The notes under the pieces are model-generated. The model was given only the letters and a program-made list of their open reading frames with translations, searched no databases and was not told where the DNA came from. The position numbers and the translations under genes are program-made. Below are positions 41,422 through 52,221 of a DNA stretch of 64,000 nucleotides, piece after piece. The first letter of the stretch is position 1. Every line of letters begins with the position of its first letter. The stretch lies in assembly GCA_002049455.2 (NCBI GenBank), contig KV918795.1, forward strand, positions 62,001 to 126,000. The letters are read 5' to 3'. This DNA comes from Porphyra umbilicalis (taxonomy: Eukaryota > Rhodophyta > Bangiophyceae > Bangiales > Bangiaceae).

Positions 41422-42666
41422 TACTGTCACCGCAGTGCGGCACCAGCCAATCAGAAGCGGAATTCATCTGCAAGATTGCTGGCGATCCGCACAAAGCCTT
41501 GCATCGGTGTCAAAGGCGACCTCGAAGACGAGGCAGATTCTTTCCTTAGGAGCTCTTGCTGACAGTGATATCGTCTGAGTACCTTGCGGGCGTGGCCGTT
41601 CTCACAGATGTCACTAAGTTGTCTTACAGTGCCCACCTTGCTTGGGACTTGGCCGTATGCACATCATTCTCATTGTCTTGGTCGTGTTTCGGGCCTGCCA
41701 CAAGAAATTCTTGTGTCGCCAGATCGCCGACCGGCCATTCCAAGCAGCAGGCCGAGATTTATCTGAGTCGCCAGAAATGTCGCCGTCAAATTGCCGCAAA
41801 GTATCCAGACAAGCGCGTGGGCCGGACCGCCGATGTTTTTCAACTCCGCGAGGTTCGCCCCCCCACCCCCCTCTCCTCTTGTTCCTCACCCTCTCGCTGC
41901 GTCAGCTTCGACCCTCGTCCGGCTCCACCGCCGCCCGGACCGTCTCGTTCTGCCAAGACGGCCGCGAGCCGACGCCGCCGCCGGAGGCGTGGGCTGAGTG
42001 GGATGCGCGTCGCCAGCGTCGCGGTTGAAACGCCGCGTCGACGTCTCCAGCCCGCCAGTTGCCGGCGCACGTGCTGCGGGGGACATTTTTACCATTCCCC
42101 GCATAGCTGCTGCCCGGCTTTGTGTCCGCCGACGAATGGAGGAGGCAGTGGCTCTCCTGGCCACCGAAGAGTGCACCAACGCGGTTGTGGCGGCGGCGGA
42201 GGGGACAGCGGCTGCTGTCCCGCATGAGCCGGCAGCTGCGGCTATGACCACGATGGGGAATGGGGGCGCGATGGGACCTGTGATGGTGGCGGCTATTGTC
42301 GCAGATAGGGCAGCCGTGGCCACCGCGGGCGCGACGGCGTCTATCGCTGTGGCGGTGGTGTAGACGAACACCATTCCGGTAACGGGGGGGATTCCCGCGC
42401 GTGGTTACGCGGCAGGTTGTGCCATGCGGTTGCACTCGTGAACGAGTTTGCTTCTGTTGTAGCGGCGTGGAATAAATTGTTAGAGCCTGCGACACGCCAG
42501 GAACTGCTGTGACCGGGTAGCGAGAAGAACAAAACAGTGAGCAACTCACACACGAGCAACAAGCGCACATGCGACAATGAAAAAAAGCGCGTGGTCATAC
42601 CAGCAGCATACACAGCGGCCGCCGGGCTGACGCTCGTCGGACGGAAGGTGCAAGCATACCGGACAG
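41422..42666. other. Spacer with short hypothetical frames
   Basis: Contains a 121-codon plus frame (41998-42363) with IFTIPRIAAARLCVRRRMEEAVALL and a Val/Ala-rich end. Its RRRMEEA resembles the tail of the Harbinger transposase (GRRRMEEAADVAGG), so it might be a transposon scrap. The neighbouring frame at 41556-42227 has AEIYLSRQKCRRQIAAKYPDK, helix-turn-helix-like but unassigned. Nothing firm. Confidence 0.25.
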
Positions 42667-43776
42667 TTACGACATGCGGCCGCCGCCACTGGCGGAGCGC
42701 GCAGGGCATTTTCCCTTGCTGGAACGGGGGTGGCAGGGATGATCATAAAAGGCCTGCGCCAACGCACAAAAAGTCATGCAACTCGGACACTCGAGCCACG
42801 GGCGCCCTCCGGGCGGCACGATGAGCGTCGTGGGCCCAGCGGGAGACCTCGACCCACGCACGCGACCGACGTCAATGGCACCGCCGGCGTAGCATCTGTT
42901 CCGCCCTCCCATACGAAGTTCATACCCAACTTCCACCCCATGGCTTTCCGAGCCGCCCGTCTCGTGGGCTCCCGTCGAGTGCCACGGGGGCTTCGAAGCG
43001 CCACGGCCGTCACTGTCACGGTAGCGCTTGCCGAGATGGGCAGGGCCGTCGGCGCGCGGATTGTAGCGGCTAGCGATCAGTGCGTCGGGACAAGCTACCG
43101 GCGCGCTGGCATCAAGACGACCACGCGCGCCGCCAGTGCGCGACGAGTTATTTTTGACGGCGCCCGTCTCAACGGCGTCGCCGTGTGCGTTGTTCTCCTC
43201 CTTGGCACCTTCCTCGTCGATGTCTTCGTCCTCCTGGTCGCCGCCGACGGCACCGCCCTCGTCGACGTTCTCGTCCACCTGGTTTCCGCCGACGCCTACT
43301 TCGCCGGCAAGCTGCTCTTGGTCGCCTGCACCATGCTTCACGCCCGCGTCCTCCGCAGCAGTCCGCAGCAGCTCCGCGAAAAGGGCGTCGTCGTCCCGAG
43401 CGCGACGTATCTCCGCCATGGCGGCGTGCAGCCGAGGGACGAGTAGGGAAGTTTCCGACAGCCGATCAGCCTCACGATGACGCACGATGGCACGGCGATG
43501 ACGAGAACCGTTGACATGCATGAATAGACTCGCCGCTGCGTCGTTATGGAAAGCGCATAGCGGGCACATCCATTGCGTTGCACGGTCAGAAGATGAGGGC
43601 GGCGAATTCGCTGCAGCTTGTAGACGACGGTACCTGGTGCCCCTGACGTGCTGCTGACAGGTCGCCACCCCCGACAGCATCAGGTCGCAATGATGGCTCC
43701 CCACAAACCCACGATGGTTGGGACGGGGGAGGGGGGGAGGAGCGGCAGCCATCAGGATGAAGAAGGATTTCGACAA
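42667..43776 (-). CDS. U1-like C2H2 zinc-finger protein
   Basis: This 369-residue single-exon protein has three candidate zinc sites. Near residues 30-51, CDLMLSGVATCQQHVRGTRYRR looks like a degraded U1-type finger. At C71, C74, H87 and H93 is CPLCAFHNDAAASLFMHVNGSRH, with the C-x2-C-x12-H-x5-H spacing of U1/matrin-type fingers found in RNA- and chromatin-binding proteins. Near the C-terminus C330, C333, H346 and H349 form CPSCMTFCALAQAFYDHPCH. Between them lie a helical stretch (LHAAMAEIRRARDDDALFAELL) and an acidic region (about residues 160-200, DEDIDEEGAKEEN). Base composition is less GC-rich than most frames here and there are no breaks, so this is probably a real gene. RNA or dsRNA binding is inferred from the finger type. 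Confidence 0.65.
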   Translation of the reverse strand: MSKSFFILMAAAPPPLPRPNHRGFVGSHHCDLMLSGVATCQQHVRGTRYRRLQAAANSPPSSSDRATQWMCPLCAFHNDAAASLFMHVNGSRHRRAIVRHREADRLSETSLLVPRLHAAMAEIRRARDDDALFAELLRTAAEDAGVKHGAGDQEQLAGEVGVGGNQVDENVDEGGAVGGDQEDEDIDEEGAKEENNAHGDAVETGAVKNNSSRTGGARGRLDASAPVACPDALIASRYNPRADGPAHLGKRYRDSDGRGASKPPWHSTGAHETGGSESHGVEVGYELRMGGRNRCYAGGAIDVGRVRGSRSPAGPTTLIVPPGGRPWLECPSCMTFCALAQAFYDHPCHPRSSKGKCPARSASGGGRMS

Positions 43777-44229
43777 GCACGGGACATGAAGGGGGCGTGA
43801 TAAACAGAATCAACGGAGGCATGCGGGTCACGTACCCAGACTTGCGTCGTCGCGAAGACTCGCTGGAGATGTACTTGCCAAACCGTGCGGCCGCACACCC
43901 CAACAGAGGGGGCGTCACGTCAGACACTGTGCTGGCGCCCGGCTCCGCGGCAAACTTCGGACGACTCCGGATGCAAACGAGTGAACAAGTATGTAATTTT
44001 TATCACTTTGTATTGCTCTATCCAATAGAATGATAGAACATGTCATAAGTTGCGGACTCTGCCACACCTCGCGTCCATTCGGATTGTTCATGCATCAACA
44101 AGCTGCGGCAGCCGACCAATTCAGTGAGGCGCGGTTGCCTGTCTGCGTCACGGTTCGCTCTTGTGACGTCCTAGCCGATACGCGTGCCGCCGAGCGCTGC
44201 CTCACCCTCGGCGCCAGCCAACTTCCGAT
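43777..44229. other. Upstream region of U1-like finger gene
   Basis: AT-richer DNA (43960-44040) between the zinc-finger gene and the satellite array. No gene or clear promoter motif is seen. Confidence 0.3.
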
Positions 44230-46680
44230 CGAGTCGACTCGGAGACGCCGTGTGTCGTAGCCGCTCCGCGACATGCCCACCGCTGCCCCGCCCCCCGCGC
44301 CCACCAACGTCCCATCGCGTCGCCGGCCACTATGGCAGCGATACGACGGACGAGGAAGCGCTATGTATCGTGGGCGCTGCGGGGGAGCTACATCGCTGCC
44401 CCAACCCCGGAGAGCACCAACGTCCCATTGCGCCGAAGCGGTGACGTCGTGTGTCGTGGCCGCTCCGCGTGCCGACCACCACTGCCCTACTTCTTGCGCA
44501 CACCAACGTCCCATCGCACCGCCGACCGTCAGTACGCCGGTACGACGGACGAGGCAGCGCCGTGTGTCGTGGCCACGGCACGTGACGCCAACAGCTGCCC
44601 CACCCCCCGCGCCCAACAGCATTTCATCGCGTCGACGCGGATTTGGCGTGTGCCGCGGCCGCTTCGCATGCCGCTCACCGCTTACGCACCCCGCGCGCCA
44701 ACAAGCATCGTATCGCGCACACGCGGAGACGCCGTGTGCCGTGGCCGCTCCGCATGCCGCCCACCGCTGCCCCACCCCCCGCGTCCAACACCCTTCGATC
44801 GCGCCGACGCATATACGGCCTGTGCCGTGGCCGCTCCGCGTGCCGCTCACCGCTATCGCACCCCGCGCGCCCACCATGGTGCCATCGCGCCGACGCGGAG
44901 ACGCCGTGTGTCGTGGCCGCTACGCGAGAGGCCCACTGCTGCCTCACCCCGCACGACCACCCTCTTCCCATCGCGCCGCCGGCCGCCACTGCCGCTTTAC
45001 GATGGCAGAGGAAGCGCCATGCTTCGTGGCTGCTCCGCATGCCGCCCACCGCTGCCCCACCCCCCGCGCCAATCAACACTTCTTCGCGCCGACGCGGAGA
45101 CGCCGTGTGTCGTGACCGCTCCGAGAGACGCCCACCGCTGTCCACCGCCCGCGCCCACCCACTTCCCATCGCGCCGCCGGCCGCCACAGCCGCCATACGA
45201 TGGGCGAGAAGGCGCTGAGTGTCGTGGCCGCTTCGCATGCCGCCTACCGCTGCCCCACCCCCCGCGCAAACGAACGTTTCATCGGGCCGACGCGGAGACG
45301 CCGTGTGCCGCGGCCGCTCCGCATGCCTCCCACCGCTGCCCCGACTCCCGCGCCAAACAACGTTCCTTTGCGTCAACGCGAATACGGCGTGTGCCGTTGC
45401 CGCTCCACGTGTCGCTCACCGCTTCTGCACCCCGCGCGCCCACCATCGTCCCATCGCGCCGACGCGGAATCGCCGTGTGTCGTGGCCGCTCCGCGAGAAG
45501 CCTACCGCCGCCTCACCCCCCGCGCCCAATAACGTTACATTGCGCCGAAGCGGAGACGCCGTGGGCCGTGGCCTCTCGACGTATCGCTCACGGCTACCGC
45601 ACCCCGTGCACCCACAAGCGTCCCATAGCGCTGACGCGGGGTCGACGTATGTCACAGCCGCTTCGCGAGATGCTTACCGCTGCCTCACTTCACTCGCCTA
45701 GCAACGATTCATCGCGCCGCCGGCCGCTACAACTGCGGTTCGACAGACGAGGAAGCGCCGTGCGTCGTGGCTGGTCCGCATGCCGCCCACCGCTGCCCCA
45801 TCCCCCGCGCCAATCAACACTTCTTCGCGCCGACGCGGAGACGCCGTGTGTCGTGACCGCTCCGAGAGACGCCCACCGCTGTCCACCGCCCGCGCCCACC
45901 CACTTCCCATCGCGCCGCCGGCCGCCACAGCCGCCATACGATGGGCGAGAAGGCGCTGAGTGTCGTGGCCGCTTCGCATGCCGCCTACCGCTGCCCCACC
46001 CCCCGCGCAAACGAACGTTTCATCGGGCCGACGCGGAGACGCCGTGTGCCGCGGCCGCTCCGCATGCCTCCCACCGCTGCCCCGACTCCCGCGCCAAACA
46101 ACGTTCCTTTGCGTCAACGCGAATACGGCGTGTGCCCTTGCCGCTCCACGTGTCGCTCACCGCTTCTCCACCCTGCGCGCCCACCATCGTCCCATCGCGC
46201 CGACGCGATAACGCCGTGTGTCGTGGCCGCTCCGCGAGAAGCCTACCGCCGCCTCACCCCCCGCGCCCAATAACGTTACATTGCGCCGAAGCGGAGACGC
46301 CGTGGGCCGTGGCCTCTCGACGTATCGCTCACCGCTACCGCACCCCGTGCACCCACAAGCGTCCCATAGCGCCGACGCGGGGTCGACGTGTGTCACAGCC
46401 GCTTCGCGAGACGCTTACCGCTGCCTCACCCCCAGCGCCCACCCACTTCCCATCGCGCCACCGGCCGACACGGCCGCGGGACGACGGACGAGGAAGCGCT
46501 GTGTGTCATGGCCGCTCCGCGTGCCGCCCACCGCTGCCTCACCCACCGCGCCCACCAACGTTTCATCGCGCCGACGCGGAGACGCCGTGTGTCGTGGCCG
46601 CTCTGCGACACGCCCACCGCTGTGCACCGCCCGCGCTCACCAACGTCCCATTGCGCCGCCTGCCGCTATAGCCGCTGATG
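44230..46680. repeat. Satellite-like tandem array, 85-bp and 115-bp units
   Basis: The consensus contains gacgcggagacgccgtgtgt, cgtggccgctccgcatgccg, cccaccgctgccccaccccc and cgcgcccacc-aacgtcccat. Starts of cgccgtgtg recur at about 85-bp steps, or about 115 bp where an extra gccgccggccgcca-cagcc and acgatgggcgagga segment is inserted. Variation between units is moderate. Long open frames run through it in several registers (up to 779 codons) with Arg/Pro/His-rich translation and no domain, so no gene is called. Confidence 0.8.
45028..46431. repeat. Higher-order duplication within the array (741-bp period)
   Basis: 45028-45690 and 45769-46431 are nearly identical (for example two copies of a 110-codon frame at 45200-45532 and 45941-46273 with only a few differences). 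The offset is 741 bp. This is far higher identity than between neighbouring basic units, so the block was duplicated recently. Confidence 0.8.
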
Positions 46681-47892
46681 CGACGGACGTGGCAACGCCA
46701 TGCGCGGTCTTCTCTTCTACTAAGAAGACCGGCTGTTACTCGCTTCCCACCAAGCGGCCCGCCTCGGCTCTGTCAGTAGCGGACCACGACGATAGTGAAG
46801 TAGCAAGCACTTCCACATGTCACATTGGTTATCCGCCAACAGCGCTCTGCCGTCATGTATAGTCACTCATGCTACCCGTCTTCCTCATACCCACAGTGAA
46901 AGTAAAGCCCCTCACCAGGGAAAAACTCTAGCGAAGCAAACAGCCCCAGCCTCAGATACCCTCAAACGCTAAGCAGCTTAGGCTGCAAGTCAGCCCTAAC
47001 CCTGCTGTGGTTCAGGCCCTGTCATAAGTATCTGTAGCGGTTCTAAGCACCACCACGTTGGTTCGTCGTTTGGCCGAAGTGACCTCTTGATCAGCTCGGT
47101 CCGTCGAAGGAACTGCCCCGAAAATCGACCCACAGCCCAGCCTTCCCCCAACGGGAGGAGAGGATCACGGCAAAGCCCAGGGGGGAATCGTAGTCCAAAG
47201 CACAGTTGGTTTTATCAAACGGCGACGGGGACGGCGTCCCCGCTGTCAATAAACCCCTCCCAAACCGAACGCCGGTGGCCAAAGTAGCCACCCCAAATGC
47301 GCCAAACAGATAAATCCCTCCAAAGCGAAAAGTTCAAACAAGTAGTAGGGAAGCTGGGAAAACCACTTGGGAAAAGCCCCGCCCCCGACCGAATCCAATC
47401 TCCCCGAGATCTGGACAGGTCATTCCCTTGCTGGCCCGGATCGGGATATTTTGGGACGGCCCCCGGGGGTGTGCTGTCAACAGCTGAGGGGCCACGCCCC
47501 TTCCAACTGGGGACCCCCGACCGCCACACAGCCCCTTCGTCGCGTGACGTGGCGTCCCTGCCCGTCCCGCGACGACCCCTGAGGAGGGGGTTCCGGCCCG
47601 GCCCCCTGGCCGGGTGCCGGCCACAACCGCCACCCCCCCCCCCCCGATCCTCGCCCCAGGGGGGTTGTCGAGGTCGGTCCGCGGACGGGATCGGCCCAAC
47701 GCGATACCGGCGTGGCGTGGCGTGCGGCCCGCACGGGTGTCCCGCGGCCCCCACACCCCCCGAGACACACGTTGGCCCCACCCCTCCCCGTGGGCCCACA
47801 CGCACACCCCGGGCTCAACCCCCCCCACACAGGCGACTCCACGACTCCCCCACGCCACCCCACGAATAACCCTCCGCGCTCGCTGCGACGCA
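46681..47892. other. Unassigned; possible LTR or promoter of the 47893 ORF
   Basis: Composition drops sharply after the satellite (46862-47290), then becomes GC-rich. Contains an AATAAA at 47248-47253 and a short hairpin (gctaagcagcttaggctgca) near 46968. If the chromovirus continues past 50134, its 3' LTR could lie here, but the partner LTR is outside the window and boundaries cannot be tested. Confidence 0.25.
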
Positions 47893-49677
47893 ATGTTCGC
47901 CGACTCGTTCCTCCGCCCACCCCACGACGTGCCGTCCACCCCCCCCGTGGTGCCCGCCGCTTCTTGCTTCTGTCGGCCCCCGGGGGTCCCCCCCCCCCCC
48001 CTCCTTGTCGGACCGAGGACCGAGCGGCCGCCCGTCGACGGGACGCCCGTGCCCGCGTCGTCCTCCGCGATGGCCGACGAGGAGATGCGCTACCAGACCG
48101 TCGTGGGCCCACTGCCCATCTTGTCCAACCCGGCGACGTGGGCGCCCGCGTGGGCCCGTGAGGAGGCCCGCATGGGGGTGGCGGGGTCGCTGGCCCACGC
48201 GACGTTCCGGGGCATCGACTCGACGCGCCCCTCCAACCCGTTCGCCAAGCACATCGCGGCGATGCCGCACGCCCTCGTGCCTTCCTTGGACGACCGCGCC
48301 TCGTCGATCACCGTGGTGCGGCGTAGCCGCGAGGTGGGGTACCTCCGGTCCTACGTGGGCTTCATGGACGACCCCCCGGTGGACCCGCCGTTGGTGCCGA
48401 CCTTCGAGTACATTTTCACGTGCCTGCCCTTCATCGGCGTGTCGGACGCGGAGGGCCCCACGACGGTGCAGCTGACGACGGCTCGCAACAACCGGGGCGG
48501 CCTTACCGGGCACCTCGTGGCGTGGCAGCAGGCGGAGTACTCGAGCTGTGCTACGGCGACCCGCTCGCGCTTCTACTTGCCGACTCCCGCGTGGTGGTCC
48601 GGGGTGGAAGTCCCGTACGGCTGCATGGTGGAACTCCCGTGGGTGCACGCGTACGCCACGGACGACCTCTACGCGGGCCGGCGTGCCTCGTGGGCCGTCT
48701 TCCGTTGCGAGTGGGCCCTCGCGGCGGCCGTCGTTCTCCTCGAGACGTTCCGCACCCGCCAAGTCTTGTTGCGTTACCCCCCGCGTCTCCTCGATTGGAT
48801 CCGCTCCCTCGGGGCGTCCAACATCTGCATCAACCTCGCGGGTCCCGACGCCGAGGCGGCTGCTACCCTCGGGGCTTTGCTGGACCTCGCGGACCAGCTT
48901 TCCGACACGGAGGCCTTCCGCCAGCGCCTTCGCGCGCGTAGCACCGACCGCCGTGACCGCGAGGGTTAAATATGGGCGTCCCTCGAGGTGGACGACGACG
49001 GCACTCACGCCAAGGTCGCCGAGGACCTTCGCCCCTTCGACCTGCCGTACACCGCGGACATCCTCGAGGCGCGTGGCTACGGCCCTGCTCGTGGGGGTTG
49101 GGCCGCCGCCGTCTCGGCTGCCCGCAGCCCACGTTACCCCGGTGGTGGAGCCGCGCCGCCTGCTACTTCCGTGGTGACTGGTGTCGCGGGGTTGTCCCCT
49201 CCGGGTCCGTCACCGCCGGCCGCATCCGCCGCCCCCTCTGGGGGTAACTCCGGGGGTAGCCTTATCGTCTCGTTCGACCCCGTGGAACACCGTGACATCC
49301 TCGACGTGGATTTTGACCAACTCGACCACATCGCTTCGGACCGTGTCCCGCAGGGTTTGGCGCGCGTCGTGGCTTGTGACCCCGGGGACCTTCGCGGCTA
49401 CACCACGGGGACCGTTGTAGCCGGCTTGAGGCACACCGTGGTCTCCCTTTGCGACTCGATCGCCCAGTGGGCCCGCGACCACCCCGGGGCTCCGCCCCGT
49501 CCCTTGGAGGAGTTGCTTCAGCTGGTCGGTCGTCGCAGCATCCGCGCGGCTCTCATCCGCGAGGTCGGCGTGGCCGCCGGCGGGGCCAACCGCCGTCAAC
49601 AGCATCACCGCGACCGCGACGCCTACCACGAGGAGCCCGCGACTCAGCGCCCCCGTGGTCCGCCCGGTCCCGAGTAG
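47893..49677 (+). pseudogene. 594-codon ORF of unknown function, one internal stop, antisense to chromovirus
   Basis: Starts MFADSFLRPPHDVPS at 47893; a second good start is MADEEMRYQTVVGPLP at 48070. A single TAA at 48967-48969 interrupts it. The same frame then continues (VDDDGTHAKVAEDLRPFDLP...) to a stop at 49677, so the two halves were one protein. It has a mixed globular-looking composition (FEYIFTCLPFIGVSDAEG, WWSGVEVPYGCMVELPWVHAYATDDLY), a hydrophobic helix (WALAAAVVLLETF), a Gly/Pro/Ser linker and a C-terminal helical part (CDSIAQWARDH, PLEELLQLVGRRSIRAAL). No known domain or catalytic motif is recognised. Its 3' end faces the 3' end of the minus-strand chromovirus pol. An AATAAA lies 132 bp after the stop. 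It could be an antisense accessory ORF of the chromovirus or an unrelated gene. Confidence 0.5.
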
Positions 49678-50133
49678 GGTGGGCCTTCGTCGGCCCGCCG
49701 CTGACCCGGGGGTGGGGTAACAGCCCCCTCGGGAGTTGTAGTCGTAGCGCGTAGTGGTGTAGGGGGGGTGTTGTAGTGTCGACGGGGCCGTACGGCGCGT
49801 CACCGACCAATAAACCCCACGCGGGTCGTTTGCGTATCACCCTTGGGTGAGCCTCTTGTTCGTCAGGCCGAATCTTGGACCCCCGTCGTGGTCCATCATT
49901 GGATCGGCCCCCGTCGGTCAGCCATCACGTACCACCCCGCCCCCTGGTACCGTCCACGCCGCCTGATCGCCTTGACTCTCACCCCCCCCGTGTCACGGAG
50001 AAGACGGCCAGCCCGTCTCGCGGTCGGGACGGTCGTCACCCCGGCCACGTGGTTCCAACAGGGACACGTGTCGAACCCGAAAAAATGCCACGATTCGAAA
50101 CTTGAAAACCACGTGTCCCAGGTGGGAATTGCC
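49678..50133. other. Convergent 3' region with possible polypurine tract
   Basis: Lies between the stop of the plus-strand ORF and the end of the chromovirus pol frame. At 49975-49990 a run ctctcacccccccc reads as a polypurine tract (GGGGGGGGTGAGAG) on the minus strand, a candidate second-strand primer site for the chromovirus. LTR boundaries were not found. Confidence 0.3.
49809..49814 (+). promoter_or_regulatory. AATAAA polyadenylation-type signal
   Basis: The hexamer in gaccaataaaccccacg lies 132 bp downstream of the 47893-49677 ORF on the same strand, a plausible position for 3' end formation. Confidence 0.35.
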
Positions 50134-51763
50134 TTAGGCGAGGAAGTCGACGACCGACCCGGCTTCTTCGACTCGTAGGCCCACCCGCCACATATACTGG
50201 TGCACCTTACGTTTGTCGAACCGACTGGCCAACTCGAGGGTGTCCTCCTCGGGGTGGTACCCCCATCAGCGGGTCCACAGGCGTAGCGTACCATCGTCAG
50301 CGACTTCGTGGCCCACGAAGGCCTCCCAGACGAACTCCTTGCCCGTGTGTTGATGACCCTCGGGGACCACGATGTCTTGGGGCACCCCGAGGTTCTGCAG
50401 GAGCGTCTGCGGATCCCCTGGCGGGCCCGGCGCCGCCGTCACGTGGTCGCTGGTTACCGTCTCAGGGTACCCGCCGATGTCCAGCGAGAACGTGCCTTCC
50501 CCGCGGGACAACACCTTGTACGGTCCGGCCGTGCGGGTCCCGAGCTTATAATTGGTTCGCGCGTGGCCATCGACGAACACCCAGTCCCCCGCGTGGACGT
50601 CCTTGTTGACCGGTCGTACGCGGGCGTCGTAGTTCCTCTTGTACCGCCGCTGTGCCAGCGTGAGGGACTTCCGCACCTTGTGGATTAGGTTCCGTAGCCG
50701 CGCTCGGATGCCCTCGCGGACGGCTCGTGGGCTGCCGTCCGTCTCCTCGGGTGCCGGGGAGCCGACGAGGCGTTCCACGGAGAGGCTCCGCACACGGTCG
50801 GGGGTGACGAACTCGAGGGGCGCCACCCCGGTGCTCTGCTGCGGTCGGCTGTTGTAGGCCAACGTCAGCATCGACACCAACTCGTCCCATCGGTCTTGGT
50901 GGTCCTCGACGTACGTCCGCAACTGGCCCACGATGGTCCGGTTGTAACGTTCCACTTGGCCGTTCGTCTGCGGGTGGTACGTCGTGGAGTACCGGTTGAA
51001 GATCCGGAGGAGCGAGCAAACCCCTTGGAAGAACGTGGAACGGAACTGGGGGCCATTGTCCGACAACACCGTCGCCGGGGGTCCGTACGCCGCCACCCAG
51101 TGTTCCAAGAAAGCTGCCGCGATGGTTTCCGCGTCGATCCGCTGAAGGGAGATGGCCCGCGTCATCTTGGAGAAGCGGTTCACGATGACCAACAGATGTT
51201 CGTTCCCCGCCGCCGTCCGGGGAAGGGGCCAAAGCAGGTCCATACACAGATCCGTCAGCGGTTCCGTCGGGGGGAAGGTCTTGAGGTAGTTTGTCTTGAG
51301 TCGCTTGCCAACGCGGTTCCTCGCGCACTGAGTGCAGTTGGCCACGAAGGCCTAGACGTCCACCACCATTGATTCCCAATAAATCCACCGTCGCATCGAC
51401 GTGTACATCTTTTTCGCCCCCGGGTGCCCGGCTTGCGGAGGGTAGTGCTCCTGCATCATCACCCCGTAGCGCATGTGGGTCGGCACGTGGACTTGCGTGG
51501 CCCTGTCCAACGGCGCCGTGCGTACCAACAGGCCGTTCGAGTCCTCGCGGAACCGCGACTTGTCGTTGCTGTCCATCGCCGCGCGGACCTCCTTGCACCG
51601 TCCGTCCTCCGCCTGCCCCTCGAGGAGCTCGGCGAGCGTCAGGGGGCCTAGGAGGCCCCCCTTGGTCTCCGGCGGTAACTGCCACGCGGCCGACGAGTTG
51701 GGCAACGCCAGACAAGGTACCGCGTCGGGTATCGCCCCCTCGTCGCCCGCGGCTGTTGAGATG
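50134..51763 (-). pseudogene. Chromovirus pol, 3' part: integrase, GPY/F, chromodomain
   Basis: Begins at the copia target site and keeps the frame of the upstream half. HHCC zinc-binding residues (HYPPQAGHPGAKKM ... CTQC) are split by a TAG at 51352-51354. The catalytic core shows LCMDLLWPLP (D), VLSDNGPQFRS (D) and HPQTNGQVERYNR (E), with 35 residues between the last two. YKLGTRTAGPYKVLSR is the GPY/F motif that binds DNA. The open part stops at TGA 50266-50268. The frame then continues WGYHPEEDTLELASRF and QYMWRVGL to a TAA at 50134-50136. The EAFVGHEVADDGTLRLW...WGYHPEEDT pattern is a chromodomain, which in chromoviruses targets integration to modified histones. Both stops fall in otherwise well-preserved sequence. 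Confidence 0.88.
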
Positions 51764-52181
51764 TGTTGGACTGTGATGCTCGTTGCCGGCTCAACTGGCG
51801 GTTCGCGGATGGATGATGGTCGGTGACCCTTATGGTACCCCACATGGTACATTTGCAAGACGTGGTCAAGTTGCACACATTCGTGTTGGGTGATCTTGGG
51901 GCGTTACTTTTGGCATGTTTTGGATTTGATATTCGCTTTGCTCTAGTGGCTTTTGATTTGGTGAGTGATTCGATTTGGTGCGAGGGCGTGGGCGTCGGTG
52001 TGGGCGCGAGAGGGGGGAGCACTTGGGCCGGTGGGGACTAGTTGAGAGGTGCTCTCGGTTGGGAGAGGCGGGCGAACCTTGAGACAACCAACAAAGCACG
52101 TTCGCACACACACACACAAGCTCAAGCCACTCAACCACTTCACCGTGGTCCCCCAACCCCTATCCCCACTGCGTTTCAACA
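51764..52181 (+). repeat. Copia element 1, 5' LTR
   Basis: 418 bp, TG...CA ends with 5-bp inverted termini (tgttg/caaca). Contains a (ca)n stretch near 52108-52122 and no obvious TATA box. Confidence 0.97.
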
Positions 52182-52195
52182 GGTTATGGGCCCAG
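52182..52195 (+). promoter_or_regulatory. Primer binding site, initiator tRNA-Met anticodon-arm type
   Basis: ggttatgggcccag follows the LTR directly and is the exact complement of the anticodon stem-loop of eukaryotic initiator tRNA-Met (CTGGGCCCATAACC). Drosophila copia is primed by such a tRNA fragment rather than by the 3' CCA end. This indicates half-tRNA priming here. Confidence 0.8.
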
Positions 52196-52221
52196 AGCCG
52201 GGGCTGTGACAAGAGCAAGGT

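Noticed and set aside
44332..46671. 779-codon plus-strand frame
   Set aside because: Runs through the satellite array; translation is Arg/Pro/His/Cys-rich repeat, with equally open alternatives and no start context.
44230..46680. CRISPR-like regular array
   Set aside because: Units are contiguous and similar throughout, with no unique spacers and no cas genes, and the genome is eukaryotic.
47334..49008. Minus-strand frames opposite the unknown ORF
   Set aside because: Arg/Gly-rich shadows; the plus-strand frame has mixed globular composition and better third-position bias.
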